Below, piece after piece: positions 1-9,907 of a stretch of DNA of 33,346 nucleotides; position 1 is the first letter of the stretch, and each line of letters begins with the position of its first letter. The position numbers and the translations under genes are program-made. The stretch is taken from contig JASJQH010006951.1 of NCBI GenBank assembly GCA_040143965.1, positions 1 to 33,346 of the forward strand. The letters are read 5' to 3'. The notes beneath the pieces are model-generated. The model was not told where the DNA came from and did not search any database. It saw only the letters and a list, made by a program, of their open reading frames with translations. Source of the stretch: Basidiobolus ranarum (lineage: Eukaryota > Basidiobolomycota > Basidiobolomycetes > Basidiobolales).

Positions 1-1140
1 AAAATCAAATCTAACTTGACGATTTTATGATGGTAAGTAAACGGTCAATCCCAAATGGATTAAAATTGTGATGGTTTTCCTACGATAACAATCCTCAAAT
101 TTCTGTTAGGGAATGTGTGGTCATCTACCTGGAAAACCTTTCAAATTGGAATTTCTTCATAATTCACAAACCAATATTTTTCATGTGTAAAATGTTGAGA
201 GGCTCCAAAATCAATATACTGTGTCTGAGAGTCCTTGTTGGTAGTCATAGATAGAGCAGATATGAACAAGCAATCTTCTGTTATAACCACATTTCCAGAT
301 TCAGTACATATTTCTTCTTTTGCAAATCTTTTGAAGCAATCTTTGCTTAAATGGTCTGTTCTTTTACAATCTTCACAGAATGCATGACTGTTGATCTTAA
401 AGCACTTTTGACCTTTATAGGAAGGTTTCCCATTGCCTATTAAAGTGATTTCTTCATTCCTTTGGTTGGATCTATATTTTCAAAACTCTTCATCCAGTAG
501 TCTGCCAATTACATAATTTAAGGTAAAATTTTCAGTTCTTGATCCTAGAGCCATTATTGGGCTCTGAAACTCATGTGACAGGCTATTCAGGATGGTAACT
601 ATGATATCTTGATCTCTGGCAGGTACCTCATTGCATTCCATTTCATCCACTAAAATGGTGACTATGTTGATTGAAGATTTAATGTCTTCTCCTGGCTTTA
701 TCTTTAAGTGAGAGAATCATCTTCCTATAACATCTTGTTGGCAGCAGGACATGTTGTGTAGGTGTCTTCCAAGGCTTTCCATACTATCTTGGTAGTTTTT
801 GCTCTTGAGCAGTGAATTAACAATATGTCTTGAACATTAAGACAAATTGTGCTAAAGGCACTTTGTTCTTTTTTAACCTGGATAAAGCTTTGGTTTCATA
901 TAGTTTTGCATTGTTTTTTTCTCCTACAACAGTGTCCCAAAGTCCTTTTTCTTGCTGCAGCATTTTGATGTTCTTTTCCAAACTTAATAATTTATTCCAT
1001 CCAATTTTTCAGAAGAGGGAAAAGTTCCAAAATTTGATAAGTAGGTATTACAGAGAGGACAAACTTGGGCTCATAGCCTGCTTGAAATGGCTTGTAGAAT
1101 TAGAGCAATTGGTGGTTTTCACTTATTGATTTATTGAGTA
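1..1140 (-). mobile_element. Ty1/copia retrotransposon fossil, gag to protease part
   Basis: Reading the minus strand, this stretch encodes remains of a copia-type gag followed by the start of the protease. A CCHC zinc knuckle (CEDCKRTDHLSKDC) lies near 340-385. A gag helix motif resembling the family's 'iL.sLP' segment lies near 555-600. A protease-like core (YIDFGASQHFT, compare the family's LDSGAS/T) lies near 180-222. The element is broken by several disruptions and is cut by the left edge of the window, so integrase, reverse transcriptase and one LTR would lie outside. No convincing LTR or primer binding site was recognised upstream of gag (1140-1400). It looks like an old, inactive copy. 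The family assignment rests on the knuckle and protease motifs and is fairly secure; the right-hand boundary is approximate. Confidence 0.75.
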
Positions 1141-2646
1141 GAAAGTTGACATTTATAGTTTTGTCAAGATGTAAACAAACTAGCACATAGAATGTACTAA
1201 GAAAGGTCACAGGAATATGTGTGCTAATTTTGGGGCCTCTAGCACAAGTTTGAAAAATCTATATATCTGAGAACTTCCAAGTTGTTCAAAATATTCCAAA
1301 TAAATTCTAATTGAGAGTAATGGATGATATCTTAGTTCGATATAAGATAACTAAGTACTAAGCTATATATGACTATATAGGTGGGTAGGCAATGCTAATT
1401 TCAACAGTGATAGCATAACAGATATGAAAAAGACTGGAAACCTCAACAAAACCAAGTACTATACCTCAGCCTATGAATCTAATGATATATTGAATTTGAA
1501 GGGTTTCCAAACCTTTTTGCCTTCTTATTGCAGAAAATAAAAGCTAATGATAAGCCCTTTTGATGAGAGCAAGACCAGATGGCAAAACCTGTATCATTGT
1601 CTATTGGGGAAACTTTGTGCAAATCATTCATCTCACAAGCAGTTCCAGCTACCTTACCACTCATGCTCAACTTCTTTACTTAAGCTGCACATTGTAAGTT
1701 GAGTACCAGTTATTAAGAATTGTGTTAGCAAGATTGGCAAATATTCAGGACAGAGTGTCCCCAAATCAGGGCGGTAACTTCACTATCAGAACATATTAGC
1801 TGGTCACTCTTTGTATCACCGTAATAGTAGCTGATTGGCGATACATTTAGCACTGCAACCATCGAGTTAACAGTGCTATTGCTTTGATACTTCCATTACT
1901 AGGCACTGATGCGTTCATAAAAGTACAATGTCTTTGAAACTCAGTAACCATTTAAATTAGCATATGCACATTATATCATACTGGCAAGGGATGATAGTTT
2001 ATTAGAAGCTTGAGGCACTCTAATGAAAGCCAATTTTATGTCGATCTACCCAATAACATTCATCTACCCAACAATATCCATCTACACAACAACATTCATC
2101 TACCCAACAGTTAGTACTTGAGCTAATCCATAGTTGCACTCATCACTTTAGAGGATGAAAATCGCCATTCGTCAGATATGCATTCAAATATAACATATCA
2201 TTGCCACAATGAAGGAACAAACTAGTGATTGAAATTTCATCTCTGAAGATACCTGTTTAATTCCACAAGTAGCGCCCATTAGTTTGGAACCACATTAACC
2301 AGATTTACGAACTGGTTGGTTGATCAAGCCAAGGTAGATCGTTCCCACAAAAAACTCTGATCGGCACCCAAATACCTATATCGATATATGTAGTCATTAA
2401 TTTTACCTTTGATATACGTGGCTGTATTTAGGTAAAGAGACACTTGGAATTGGATGTCTGAAGGATGGGGATAACATGTAGGCAAAACTTGCTATAATGA
2501 TCTCTTACAATATAGGAAAAGATTGACAAATGATACAAGCTCTAGCATCTACCTAATTGAAGAATCCTGACCAAGAGGGAAACCTTAAATACTGAGTTGA
2601 AATTTCTAGGAATTCATCATCACACCGGTGCATTTCTCTACTGGCT
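1141..2646. other. Intergenic, AT-rich; may hold further element remains
   Basis: No gene is supported here. A 63-codon minus-strand ORF at 1479-1670 matches nothing I recognise; because it lies upstream of the copia gag it could be element debris. An 18-bp tandem repeat lies at 2045-2110. The last few hundred bases should hold the promoter of the lipase gene, but no clear TATA box is visible. Confidence 0.6.
2045..2110. repeat. 18-bp minisatellite, about 3.7 copies
   Basis: Units beginning at 2045, 2063, 2081 and 2099 follow the consensus TCTACCCAACAACATTCA with one to three substitutions each; the last copy is partial. It sits about 540 bp upstream of the lipase start codon. Confidence 0.85.
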
Positions 2647-3717
2647 ATGAAGTGGTTTTCTTTATTAATCGCCTCCTTGGCATTGGGCTCTACAGCTTTG
2701 GCAACTCCAATCACTAGACGCTTGGATCTTTCCATCATTGACAACAATGAACTGAGCATTCTCAAGACTCACGCCAGGTATGCTTCCGCCGCCTACTGCC
2801 CTCAAGCTAAAGTAACCGACTGGTCGTGTGCACGCTGTGTTGGTCGTTTCAATGTAACCTCCTACTTTTCCAACGAAGTTACTGGTATTGCTGGATATAT
2901 TGGTTACAGCACTAAAGACAAAGAGATTGTCATTTCATTCCGAGGGTATGCATATGAGAAGGTTGACAAGTAGACTGGTAACTAATTCTGAATATTTTTG
3001 TAGTTCCTCTAATTGGGCTAACTGGGCCAAGAATCTGGCTATTCTTCCAAAAACATTTATCTACCCAACAGCAAACGAAAATGTCAAAGTGCATAGTGGA
3101 TTTTTTGAAACCTACGCTAGTGTTGAGGATAATGTTCGCGCCGGGCTCAAGCAAGTTTTGACAACACTGAAGGATCAGACCGACACATATAAATTAATCA
3201 TCACTGGCCACTCTCTGGTAAGTGGAGTAAATTTAGAAACGGACTTTTATTTCTTTGAATAACACCTTACATTCAGGGAGCAGCAATTGCCACATTTTGT
3301 GCAATGGATATCAAGAGAATTTATTTGAATCCTAACAGTGAGAGATCCTTCAAGTCGGAGTTATTAATCATCGATCGCTCACAGATTTATTTGCACACTT
3401 TCGGTCAGCCAAGAGCCGGAAATTTGGATTTTGCACAACTAGTGTATAATACTTTTGGGTTGGGAACTACCCGTTCAACATTGGCAAGAATTACTAATAA
3501 AAGTGACCCAGTGACAAGACTCCCACCTCAAGACATGGGCTATTACCATCACCCCCATGAGATCTATATTCGCAAGGATGTCACTACCGTAGCCTGTCAA
3601 GACGTAGTTAATAACAAAGTCAAAGAGGATCCCAATTGCATTCTGGGAGTAACTCTTCCTCTTGGTTTTAGTGATCACGCTAAATACTGGGACATCCAAT
3701 TTGGTGCTGGTTGTTAA
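2647..3717 (+). CDS. Secreted class 3 lipase (Rhizomucor miehei lipase type)
   Basis: Spliced model join(2647..2945, 3004..3217, 3277..3717), 317 aa. Both introns (58 and 59 nt) have GT-AG ends, and the joins restore conserved motifs: FRG|SSNW at the first and GHSL|GAA at the second. Residues 1-19 form a signal peptide ending in ALA. The alpha/beta-hydrolase triad is visible: Ser170 in the nucleophile elbow GHSLG, Asp248 in NKSDPVTRLPP, and His305 in FSDHAKYW near the C terminus, the order and spacing seen in fungal lipase_3 enzymes. FRGSSNWANW contributes the oxyanion region. It probably hydrolyses triacylglycerols outside the cell. A pro-peptide is possible, since an Arg-Arg lies at 24-25 after the signal peptide. 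It has no partner genes nearby. Confidence 0.93.
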
Positions 3718-4724
3718 GAACCTCTTATTCATCTCTATTTGTATGGATACTCTATGAATACTCTACGGATACTACATCCCTTCAGCATTACAGCAACATT
3801 CAATAAAATCTCAGATTATGGCAGAAGTGCTATATATTACTGATGGGGCATCTAATTGTGCTATATATTACTGATGGGGCATCTAATTGTGCTATTTATA
3901 TGGATATTGGTTACTTGAGACTGTATAAATTCGACATAACCATTCATCATGCATATCAAAATAGCTTAATGCTCGAAATATTTCGGTGAAAATGGATATT
4001 TGCTAAAAGAAACATGGCTACTTGTGTAACAATTAAAAAATTAGTACTGAGATCGCCAATGCATCAATTATAGTAGCTACCATACCAAGTGTAGTGAGCA
4101 CAGCTCTAGAGTACAGCTCGTCCTTATAGCTCAGAACTAGATCCTACCAAGTAACTAATACTGAATAGGGTCTTCTTAATACGATAACTTCATGGATGTT
4201 AGCGAAAGTAAAAAGCTCAGTAGGTGGCGAATTTTTACATGTGATCCATGATTTTACGAGGTAGTCCACAATGTGAGCATAATAACTGATCCAAAACTTA
4301 AAATTCTCGGATATTCAGTATACTGAACTTTGAAACATATCAAAAAAAAAAGTCAGATGAAGGTGAGCCTAACCGGAGATTAGTTGGAATTCTCCCAGAT
4401 AAAGTGAAATCTAGAGCTCTCAACTCACTTATTGTTGGTACAAAACCAAAAATTAACGACAGCAGAGTATTCCTTAGGGTATTACATTTCAGTTAGTAGG
4501 GAATTTAGCGGAGTAATGAGTAGTACGTAACTTGTGTTTTAATACATATTTCACACTTGTTTATTACGGAAACTTTAGTAGCACTCTGGACCGATCATCC
4601 ATTAATATTAGATATGTTAATCCGCTTTGATAAAAGTTTATTCTTCTTTATCAGATATTCTTTAATAAGTAAATTTTATCATTTGCTGAGTCAAATAGAC
4701 ATAAATGAAACGATCATCTTTACT
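3718..4724. other. Intergenic with one short tandem duplication
   Basis: AT-rich DNA between the convergent lipase (plus) and CAP (minus) genes. The open frames in it are short and look random. It should carry the 3' ends of both transcripts. The only structure seen is the 31-bp duplication at 3827-3888. Confidence 0.6.
3827..3888. repeat. Perfect 31-bp tandem duplication
   Basis: The unit at 3827-3857 is repeated without a mismatch at 3858-3888 and followed by seven more bases of a third copy (3889-3895). It lies about 110 bp after the lipase stop codon, probably in or just past its 3' untranslated region. Confidence 0.92.
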
Positions 4725-5246
4725 CTAGGCACCGAATACTTGAGTCCAGTAGTTCCCATTAGCAACATATCCAGAGCCAAATGAGGTAAACTGGGGGTTC
4801 AGAATGTTTCGTCGATGCCCAGCAGAATTCATCCAACCTTCCATTACAAGTTCTATACTAGTGTAACCCATAGCTACATTTTCTCCGATAGCGCTCCATT
4901 TGAATCCTGTTTCAGTAACACGAGTACTAAGAGGTCTTCCAGGTTCATCATGAGTCATTTGGCCAACACGAGCTTGATAATCGGTATGCTTCTGAGCTGC
5001 TTGCACCAAGTTGTTGTCCAGCTTCAGTGGTTTGCCTCCATTCTGTTGACGTTGCTCATTAACCAAAGCTAGCATCTTTTCAAGATCATCATTTCCGGAA
5101 GCTGTTGCGTTTACCAGAGTGTTCCTTGCTTTCTCCTGACGTCTGTTAGTGCGCTGGACAAAACTACCATCGTGAGAACCAGCCATAACCTGTATAGCTT
5201 GTAGAAAAAGAAAAGTTAAGCAAATAAAGATTATTCTGCCTTTCAT
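4725..5246 (-). CDS. Secreted CAP-superfamily (SCP/PR-1-like) protein
   Basis: A single exon of 173 aa. Residues 1-22 form a signal peptide (hydrophobic core FICLTFLFLQAIQV, then MAG). After a short basic/Asn linker, the CAP domain covers about 55-172. The four cavity residues typical of the family are present: His99 in MTHD, Glu112 in GENVA, Glu126 in MEGWM and His134 in AGHRRNIL. The ending YWTQVFGA is the usual domain close. CAP proteins are secreted and in several fungi bind sterols or lipids; the substrate here is unknown. No cysteine is present in the mature protein apart from the signal region, so it resembles the disulfide-poor bacterial and fungal type rather than animal CRISP or antigen 5 proteins. 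A TATA box lies 63 nt upstream. Confidence 0.92.
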   Translation of the reverse strand: MKGRIIFICLTFLFLQAIQVMAGSHDGSFVQRTNRRQEKARNTLVNATASGNDDLEKMLALVNEQRQQNGGKPLKLDNNLVQAAQKHTDYQARVGQMTHDEPGRPLSTRVTETGFKWSAIGENVAMGYTSIELVMEGWMNSAGHRRNILNPQFTSFGSGYVANGNYWTQVFGA

Positions 5247-5308
5247 GTTAATCTTAATAGTGTATTTAGCTCTGATTTTAATATGTCTTTAGAGTATGAC
5301 CTCTGTGG

Positions 5309-5317
5309 TTTTATATA
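5309..5317 (-). promoter_or_regulatory. TATA box of the CAP gene
   Basis: TATATAAAA on the minus strand, 63 nt before the CAP start codon: a canonical position and sequence. Confidence 0.65.
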
Positions 5318-5336
5318 TGTTTGAGTGTCCAACTCT

Positions 5337-5623
5337 ATGGTGCACTCGGTTACTCTCAAACGCAAGTAAGATTAATGGATGAATCGGATTACTTCCTAAC
5401 AGAGCTTTTACTTTATTATAGATGCATCAGTAAGACTTATGGCTCCTTTGAACATTATCTGGGTTCTCCACATACATCTCCTCCGACCCCTGACTTGCCT
5501 GTGTATAGAAATGAGCTTATACAGGTACCGACACTATCACATAAGAAAAGGAAACTGGCCTTAACAGTGTGTGACCATGAAGCAAGGAACTACAATCTAC
5601 CCAGCACAAGTCGCATTTCCTAA
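5337..5623 (+). CDS. Possible small spliced protein, 76 aa, unknown
   Basis: Candidate model join(5337..5365, 5422..5623). The 56-nt putative intron has a strong donor (GTAAGA), a CTAAC branch point and a TATAG acceptor, and its size equals that of proven introns in this window. Splicing joins an ATG-led first exon in frame with the second. The product is basic, Pro/Ser-rich in the middle (SPHTSPPTPDLP) and carries KKRK, which could be a nuclear signal. No family is recognised. Against it: the only TATA-like element nearby reads better for the divergent CAP gene, and the ATG lies only about 90 bp from the CAP start. The gene could begin elsewhere or not exist. Confidence 0.3.
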
Positions 5624-6329
5624 TTATGAAATTAACTGTGGCCATGAACTGATATCATCTAATTGTTAAATTTCTATTGGCGGAGTAATGGACAATATTT
5701 TAATTAATTGCTTGGTATAATATGGTCAGTGATAAAGTTAGTCACAAGTTTGATTAAAACTCACCTTGAAAGAGGCTTTAGACTATATTATTCGAATAGC
5801 AAAACCTCACCTTAGACAGTTATAAAAAGAAGAAATTATCATCCATTACGCGCTTGTTGAAGTATGACTTGGGTTAAATATAAAATGGCCTATACGAGTG
5901 ATCAAATGAACCTGGACAAAGCACTTAATTGTTTACTGATGATAACAACCCTCGTATTTCTACCCGAATTGATTGTTACCGTGGAGTATTAGAGCCAGTG
6001 TTTCAAAAGGAAATTTCCAAGCGTGACCATCAAGCTAGCTTAAATTCAGCAAATACAACCGTTAATTGTTACCATCTAAAAAGGAAATTTTAGGGCTAGG
6101 AAAGCATGTTAAAATGCTTGCTAACAATCATTTGGTTACCTTTAGTCACACACTTTGTCAGCTCTAAAGAGGGAAAGAAATTCAGAGGTTGAGCATGCAA
6201 AAATCAAGAAAATTCATAGGATATTTGTGATCTTACAAAAATCACACAAACAATTCCTGTAATTTAGATGACAGTTGTTCGGACTCGGATGTAGGACAGT
6301 TACTGTCTCTATTAGCTTTCCCTTCCACT
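5624..6329. other. Intergenic, nothing recognised
   Basis: AT-rich, stop-rich in all frames. It precedes the phosphate permease pseudogene and may contain its eroded 5' half, but I could not recognise N-terminal permease motifs in it. Confidence 0.5.
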
Positions 6330-6835
6330 CCTTTTAAAAGCGACGTGGACGGAAGGGCCCTTTTTGCTTGGCAATTCACTCTCCTAGTTTTTCCTTGGTA
6401 TTGCTTTGCATGGACTTTCTCAATTAATCATATATATTGCAGGCTATTGGATATTCTTTGGAAGAACTCTCACCATATGATGCAATGTGGACAGAAACAA
6501 TAGGAAATCTAATCACTTCACTGATGTGCTGTTCCAGGTATTGGTACACATTATTCTTCATTGAATGCACAGCAGCATTTAGCTGATGGGTTTTGCTTTC
6601 CTTACAATCATTTTTATTGTACTTTCAGCTGGATTTTCTAAACTTTGGAATACAGCTGTTCTTTGTTTACTCTGGGTTAATTCACCTTTACATTGGTCCT
6701 AACACCACTCGTCTTTCCCTCTGAAGTTTTCCCTATGCATTTCCGCTCCTTAGTACATGGTAAATTTAGGTCCATTATTGGCTCATTTGGATTCAATCAA
6801 TTAGTGGAAATCAGAGGTAAATGTGAACCAGCTAG
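6330..6835 (+). pseudogene. PHO84-type phosphate permease pseudogene fragment
   Basis: Pieces of a major facilitator phosphate:H+ symporter appear in order but in changing frames. FLGIALHGLSQLIIYI (about 6393-6440) resembles the family's transmembrane segment 'FLLDIAFYGLNLNQS'. QAIGYS (6440 on) matches the invariant 'LQAIGY'. TETIGNLIT (about 6490-6516), then a stretch ending LFFIE, matches 'AVGNLI...PGYW.TVFFIE'. IGPNTTRL (about 6692-6715) and, in another frame, SEVFPMHFRSLVHG (about 6719-6761) match 'FGPNTTTF..PGEVFPTRFRSTAHG'. At least three frame changes and several stops separate the pieces, and the N-terminal half is missing or unrecognisable. It is therefore a decayed host transporter gene covering roughly transmembrane helices 7-11. 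Confidence 0.75.
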
Positions 6836-9036
6836 GATAGATTCCTCTCACTACCAGCAGTAAACATACTTAGCATAAAAACAGGTCAATGAAGATCAGA
6901 TTGTTACGAAGTCACTCAGAACACAAATACTTCCCGCAAACACTGTATTTTTCAAATTTTTTAATATCTGCTCTACTGGTATGCCTTGCTTAAATAACTT
7001 TTATACCTTACCTAAGTGATTTCTTCAGTCAATTTGAAGACTTTTTATCATTTTTCTCTTGTATAATACACTTCTAATCACTATCTCAAAGAGCCATGAT
7101 TATAGAGGAGGCTGGACTTAACTAAGGTAGCAGTATTGATACACTGAGACTTGGATATGCATGTTTTAGCAGGCTATTAAACCAATGTTTTAAAACTCAT
7201 GAATGCATATATCAAAGACAAGATAAATCAAGCTACCGCAAATTTAATGTTGACAGAGAGAATTTGTAACTCCATAGGAATTTTCAGGTATTATATTCCA
7301 TCAGAATAGTAATCAAGTGCTTAATGATAGGTTTATATGAAAGCAATTGTTTTCAAATGGTGCGCAACCATAGAATGTGTAAATTCTTACTCGGACTTGG
7401 CAATGCCCACATCATGATTTTATTGAATATATATGGAGCTATCTTACAAGAATACTGGGAGGATATACTATTCTTCCTGTGGTTCAATACAAACTTTGGT
7501 ATAATAGAAGTTTCTTGATATACCCATGAAATATTTGCAAGCTTCAGTGATATTTCTAAACATTTTGTGCAGTGTATAAGGTATAGAATTGTGGTACTAT
7601 ATACTGATAAGAAGTGCATCTACATATGGATATTCTGGGAACAATTATACATAGTAATAGCTTATCATTACTATAAACTTCTAACTTATGAGTTACTAAC
7701 TATGCTACTGACATTTTGTATTAACATCTTTTATTGATTGATAAAACTTCATGCATTTCAGTGGTCAAATTATGGATCAATCAGGAGTGCTGGTGTAAGT
7801 GAGTGAGAATATCGTAGATGCTGTAAAAAGCTGATGGCAAGATGTATTAGTGATATATGATACTTCAGAGTATGATATCACAGCATGTTGAGAAGCTGAA
7901 AATATTTTATGATGGCTAAAATTGATTCAACTGATATGGCCAGAGTTACATCAAAGCATTGGTGACTTATGGCCTCAAATATTTTTATTTTGGCTATGCT
8001 TCTGCTCATCCTTATTCTTATATTAGTACTATTGGTGTAAAAGGCATTGTTGAGAGGCACTGATTCTCTTACTTCAAGGAGTGGCAGTGATTAACGCTAT
8101 TGGTTATAGTAATAATACTTTTTTGAAACAGCATATACTTAAATAAAATCATTTTTCTTCGCATTAGTAATTATTACTACATATTTTAAATAGTGAATTG
8201 TATTAACCAATCATTGATTTCATCTAAATCTAGTTAGCATGGCTAATTGGTTTCATATCCCCATACACCTATGTAATCATATAATATAGTGCTGCGTGTT
8301 ACCCAAATACCATTGACTCATTAGTGTTTTGTATAGTACTGGAATATTTACTGCAACATCTCAAGTTAAGGATCAATAAAAAGTCCATTACTCCAAATAT
8401 TTATTAGAATGAATTGTGGCAGTTAGTTCATGTGTTTTTGTATAATATATAGAGAATTAAGCTATACTTCTTTTAATCATTAATGCCAAGACATAACAGT
8501 CCTAGCGTTAAATAACATACTATTGTATATTGTGATTGAATCGGAGATAAAACCCTGATACTACTCCTGCAATCATCATTTATATTGACAGATAACCAGC
8601 GAGTTGCCCCAATCAAGATGTCCATACACAGACAGGCTAGAAGGATCCTCAACTTTATCCCTGAATGGATTGGTTAAGTATTCGAAACTTGAAAGAGAGT
8701 CAACCAATAAATAAGTGAACCAATTATTCACAGTTATTTTGCATGATTTCGCTCTATTTAGTAGTACTTGACTATGATACTAAATATGGTTAGGGTATTT
8801 TCATCGACTTGCAAGTAGAAGATCCAAGATGGTGGATACTCATTCGTGTGGCTTATCAAACTACAGAATAAGTCTCACACAAACAAACTCACTGATTCAA
8901 CCCATCTCTTGTAGTATTATCTCTGTATCGTAATATCTCTCCGTACTTGAATCTCTATAAAATCACACCATCCGGCTTTAATCTCCTTAAAACTCTTACC
9001 AAACAACCACTCCACCACCTAAAGCATTAACCAATT
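6836..9036. other. Long gene-poor AT-rich stretch
   Basis: No gene is supported. ORFs of 60-90 codons at 7324-7518 (plus), 7353-7619 (minus) and 7878-8060 (minus) have no recognisable motif, overlap each other on opposite strands and look like chance. The last 100 bases form the promoter and CT/CA-rich leader of the response regulator gene. Confidence 0.6.
8956..8962 (+). promoter_or_regulatory. TATA box of the response regulator gene
   Basis: TATAAAA, 81 nt before the start codon and followed by a C/A-rich leader lacking other ATGs. A good but unproven promoter. Confidence 0.55.
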
Positions 9037-9540
9037 ATGCCATCACACCTCAGCGTTCCACTCCCATCTCCCACCCTCATCAACGACACTTTCCAACTTC
9101 CTGAACGCACTAAAGTACACTGTGATGGACTACGTGTGATTGTCGTAGATGATAATAGTGTCTACCTTAGTATTGTCACTCGTATGTTAGCGAAATATTT
9201 CCCAAATGAAGTGAAATACACGTATGCTACCAGTTCACCATTATGTGCACTTGAATGGTTATCTCTTTACAGTTATGATCTGATACTTTTGGATATAGAT
9301 ATGCCAATTCTAACTGGTATAGAAACGACTCTAGAAATTCGAAACCCTTATAGTAGATTTCAAATACTCCATTCAAATAGAACTATTCCTATCATCGCTG
9401 TCACTACTAATGCTTTGGATGAGCATCGAAGATATTATACTGAGATTGGTATGAACGCTTGTGTGGCTAAACCTGTGACTCTTACTGAACTAAGAAGAGT
9501 ATTAAGTAGGGTCACTGGAATATCAACCATATCCCAATAA
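9037..9540 (+). CDS. Stand-alone response regulator receiver protein (Srr1-like)
   Basis: A single exon of 167 aa, almost wholly a CheY-like receiver domain (about 32-160) with no output domain. The acidic pocket is Asp38-Asp39 (VVDDN). The phosphoacceptor is Asp86 in LLDIDMP. The switch threonine is Thr123 in IIAVTTNA and the conserved lysine is Lys145 in VAKPVT, so the domain should be active. The phrase LLDIDMP and the TTN variant of the usual TAN recall fungal stress regulators of the Srr1 type more than Ssk1 or Skn7, which are larger and carry other regions. It would accept phosphate from a His-phosphotransfer protein in a histidine kinase relay; the downstream target is unknown. Its stop codon lies inside a 37-bp tandem duplication. 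Confidence 0.9.
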   Translation: MPSHLSVPLPSPTLINDTFQLPERTKVHCDGLRVIVVDDNSVYLSIVTRMLAKYFPNEVKYTYATSSPLCALEWLSLYSYDLILLDIDMPILTGIETTLEIRNPYSRFQILHSNRTIPIIAVTTNALDEHRRYYTEIGMNACVAKPVTLTELRRVLSRVTGISTISQ

Positions 9541-9606
9541 TCAATATGAATGAACCCTCACCTCTACCTCCCAATAATCGATATGAATGAACCCTCACCT
9601 CTACCA
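9533..9606. repeat. 37-bp tandem duplication over the stop codon of the receiver gene
   Basis: The unit at 9533-9569 is repeated at 9570-9606 with two differences (A to G inside, T to A at the end). The first copy contains the last codons and the TAA stop of the receiver gene; the second lies in the 3' untranslated region. Confidence 0.9.
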
Positions 9607-9907
9607 CTATCTTATTCGAGGGTTAACAATATTGAATATTAGACTGTAATTATAAATCCATTGATTTTGTACATTTCACATTGTTAATTCTTTTCCCTTT
9701 TCCCTTTTGTTTCGCTATTTCATTGCAAATATGGCCCAAGTGGATTGAAAATGAATAGCATTCATAACATAAAAACTGATTAAATATACACACACAACCA
9801 TCCATAATTAATGTTTAGATAATTCCAATATTTATTGATTTTCTATTTTCCAATATCATGAAAACTTTTCGAATGACTGGAGTTTATTCATTAGATTCGA
9901 AGGTGAT

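Noticed and set aside
830-1129. 99-codon plus-strand open frame at the left edge
   Set aside because: It lies on the opposite strand of the copia gag fossil, has a non-ATG start and no motif; a shadow frame.
1479-1670. 63-codon minus-strand ORF upstream of the copia gag
   Set aside because: No family recognised, and no promoter or splice context. It could be element debris but cannot be called.
7324-7619. Overlapping hydrophobic ORFs on both strands
   Set aside because: Short, AT-driven, mutually antisense and without motifs.
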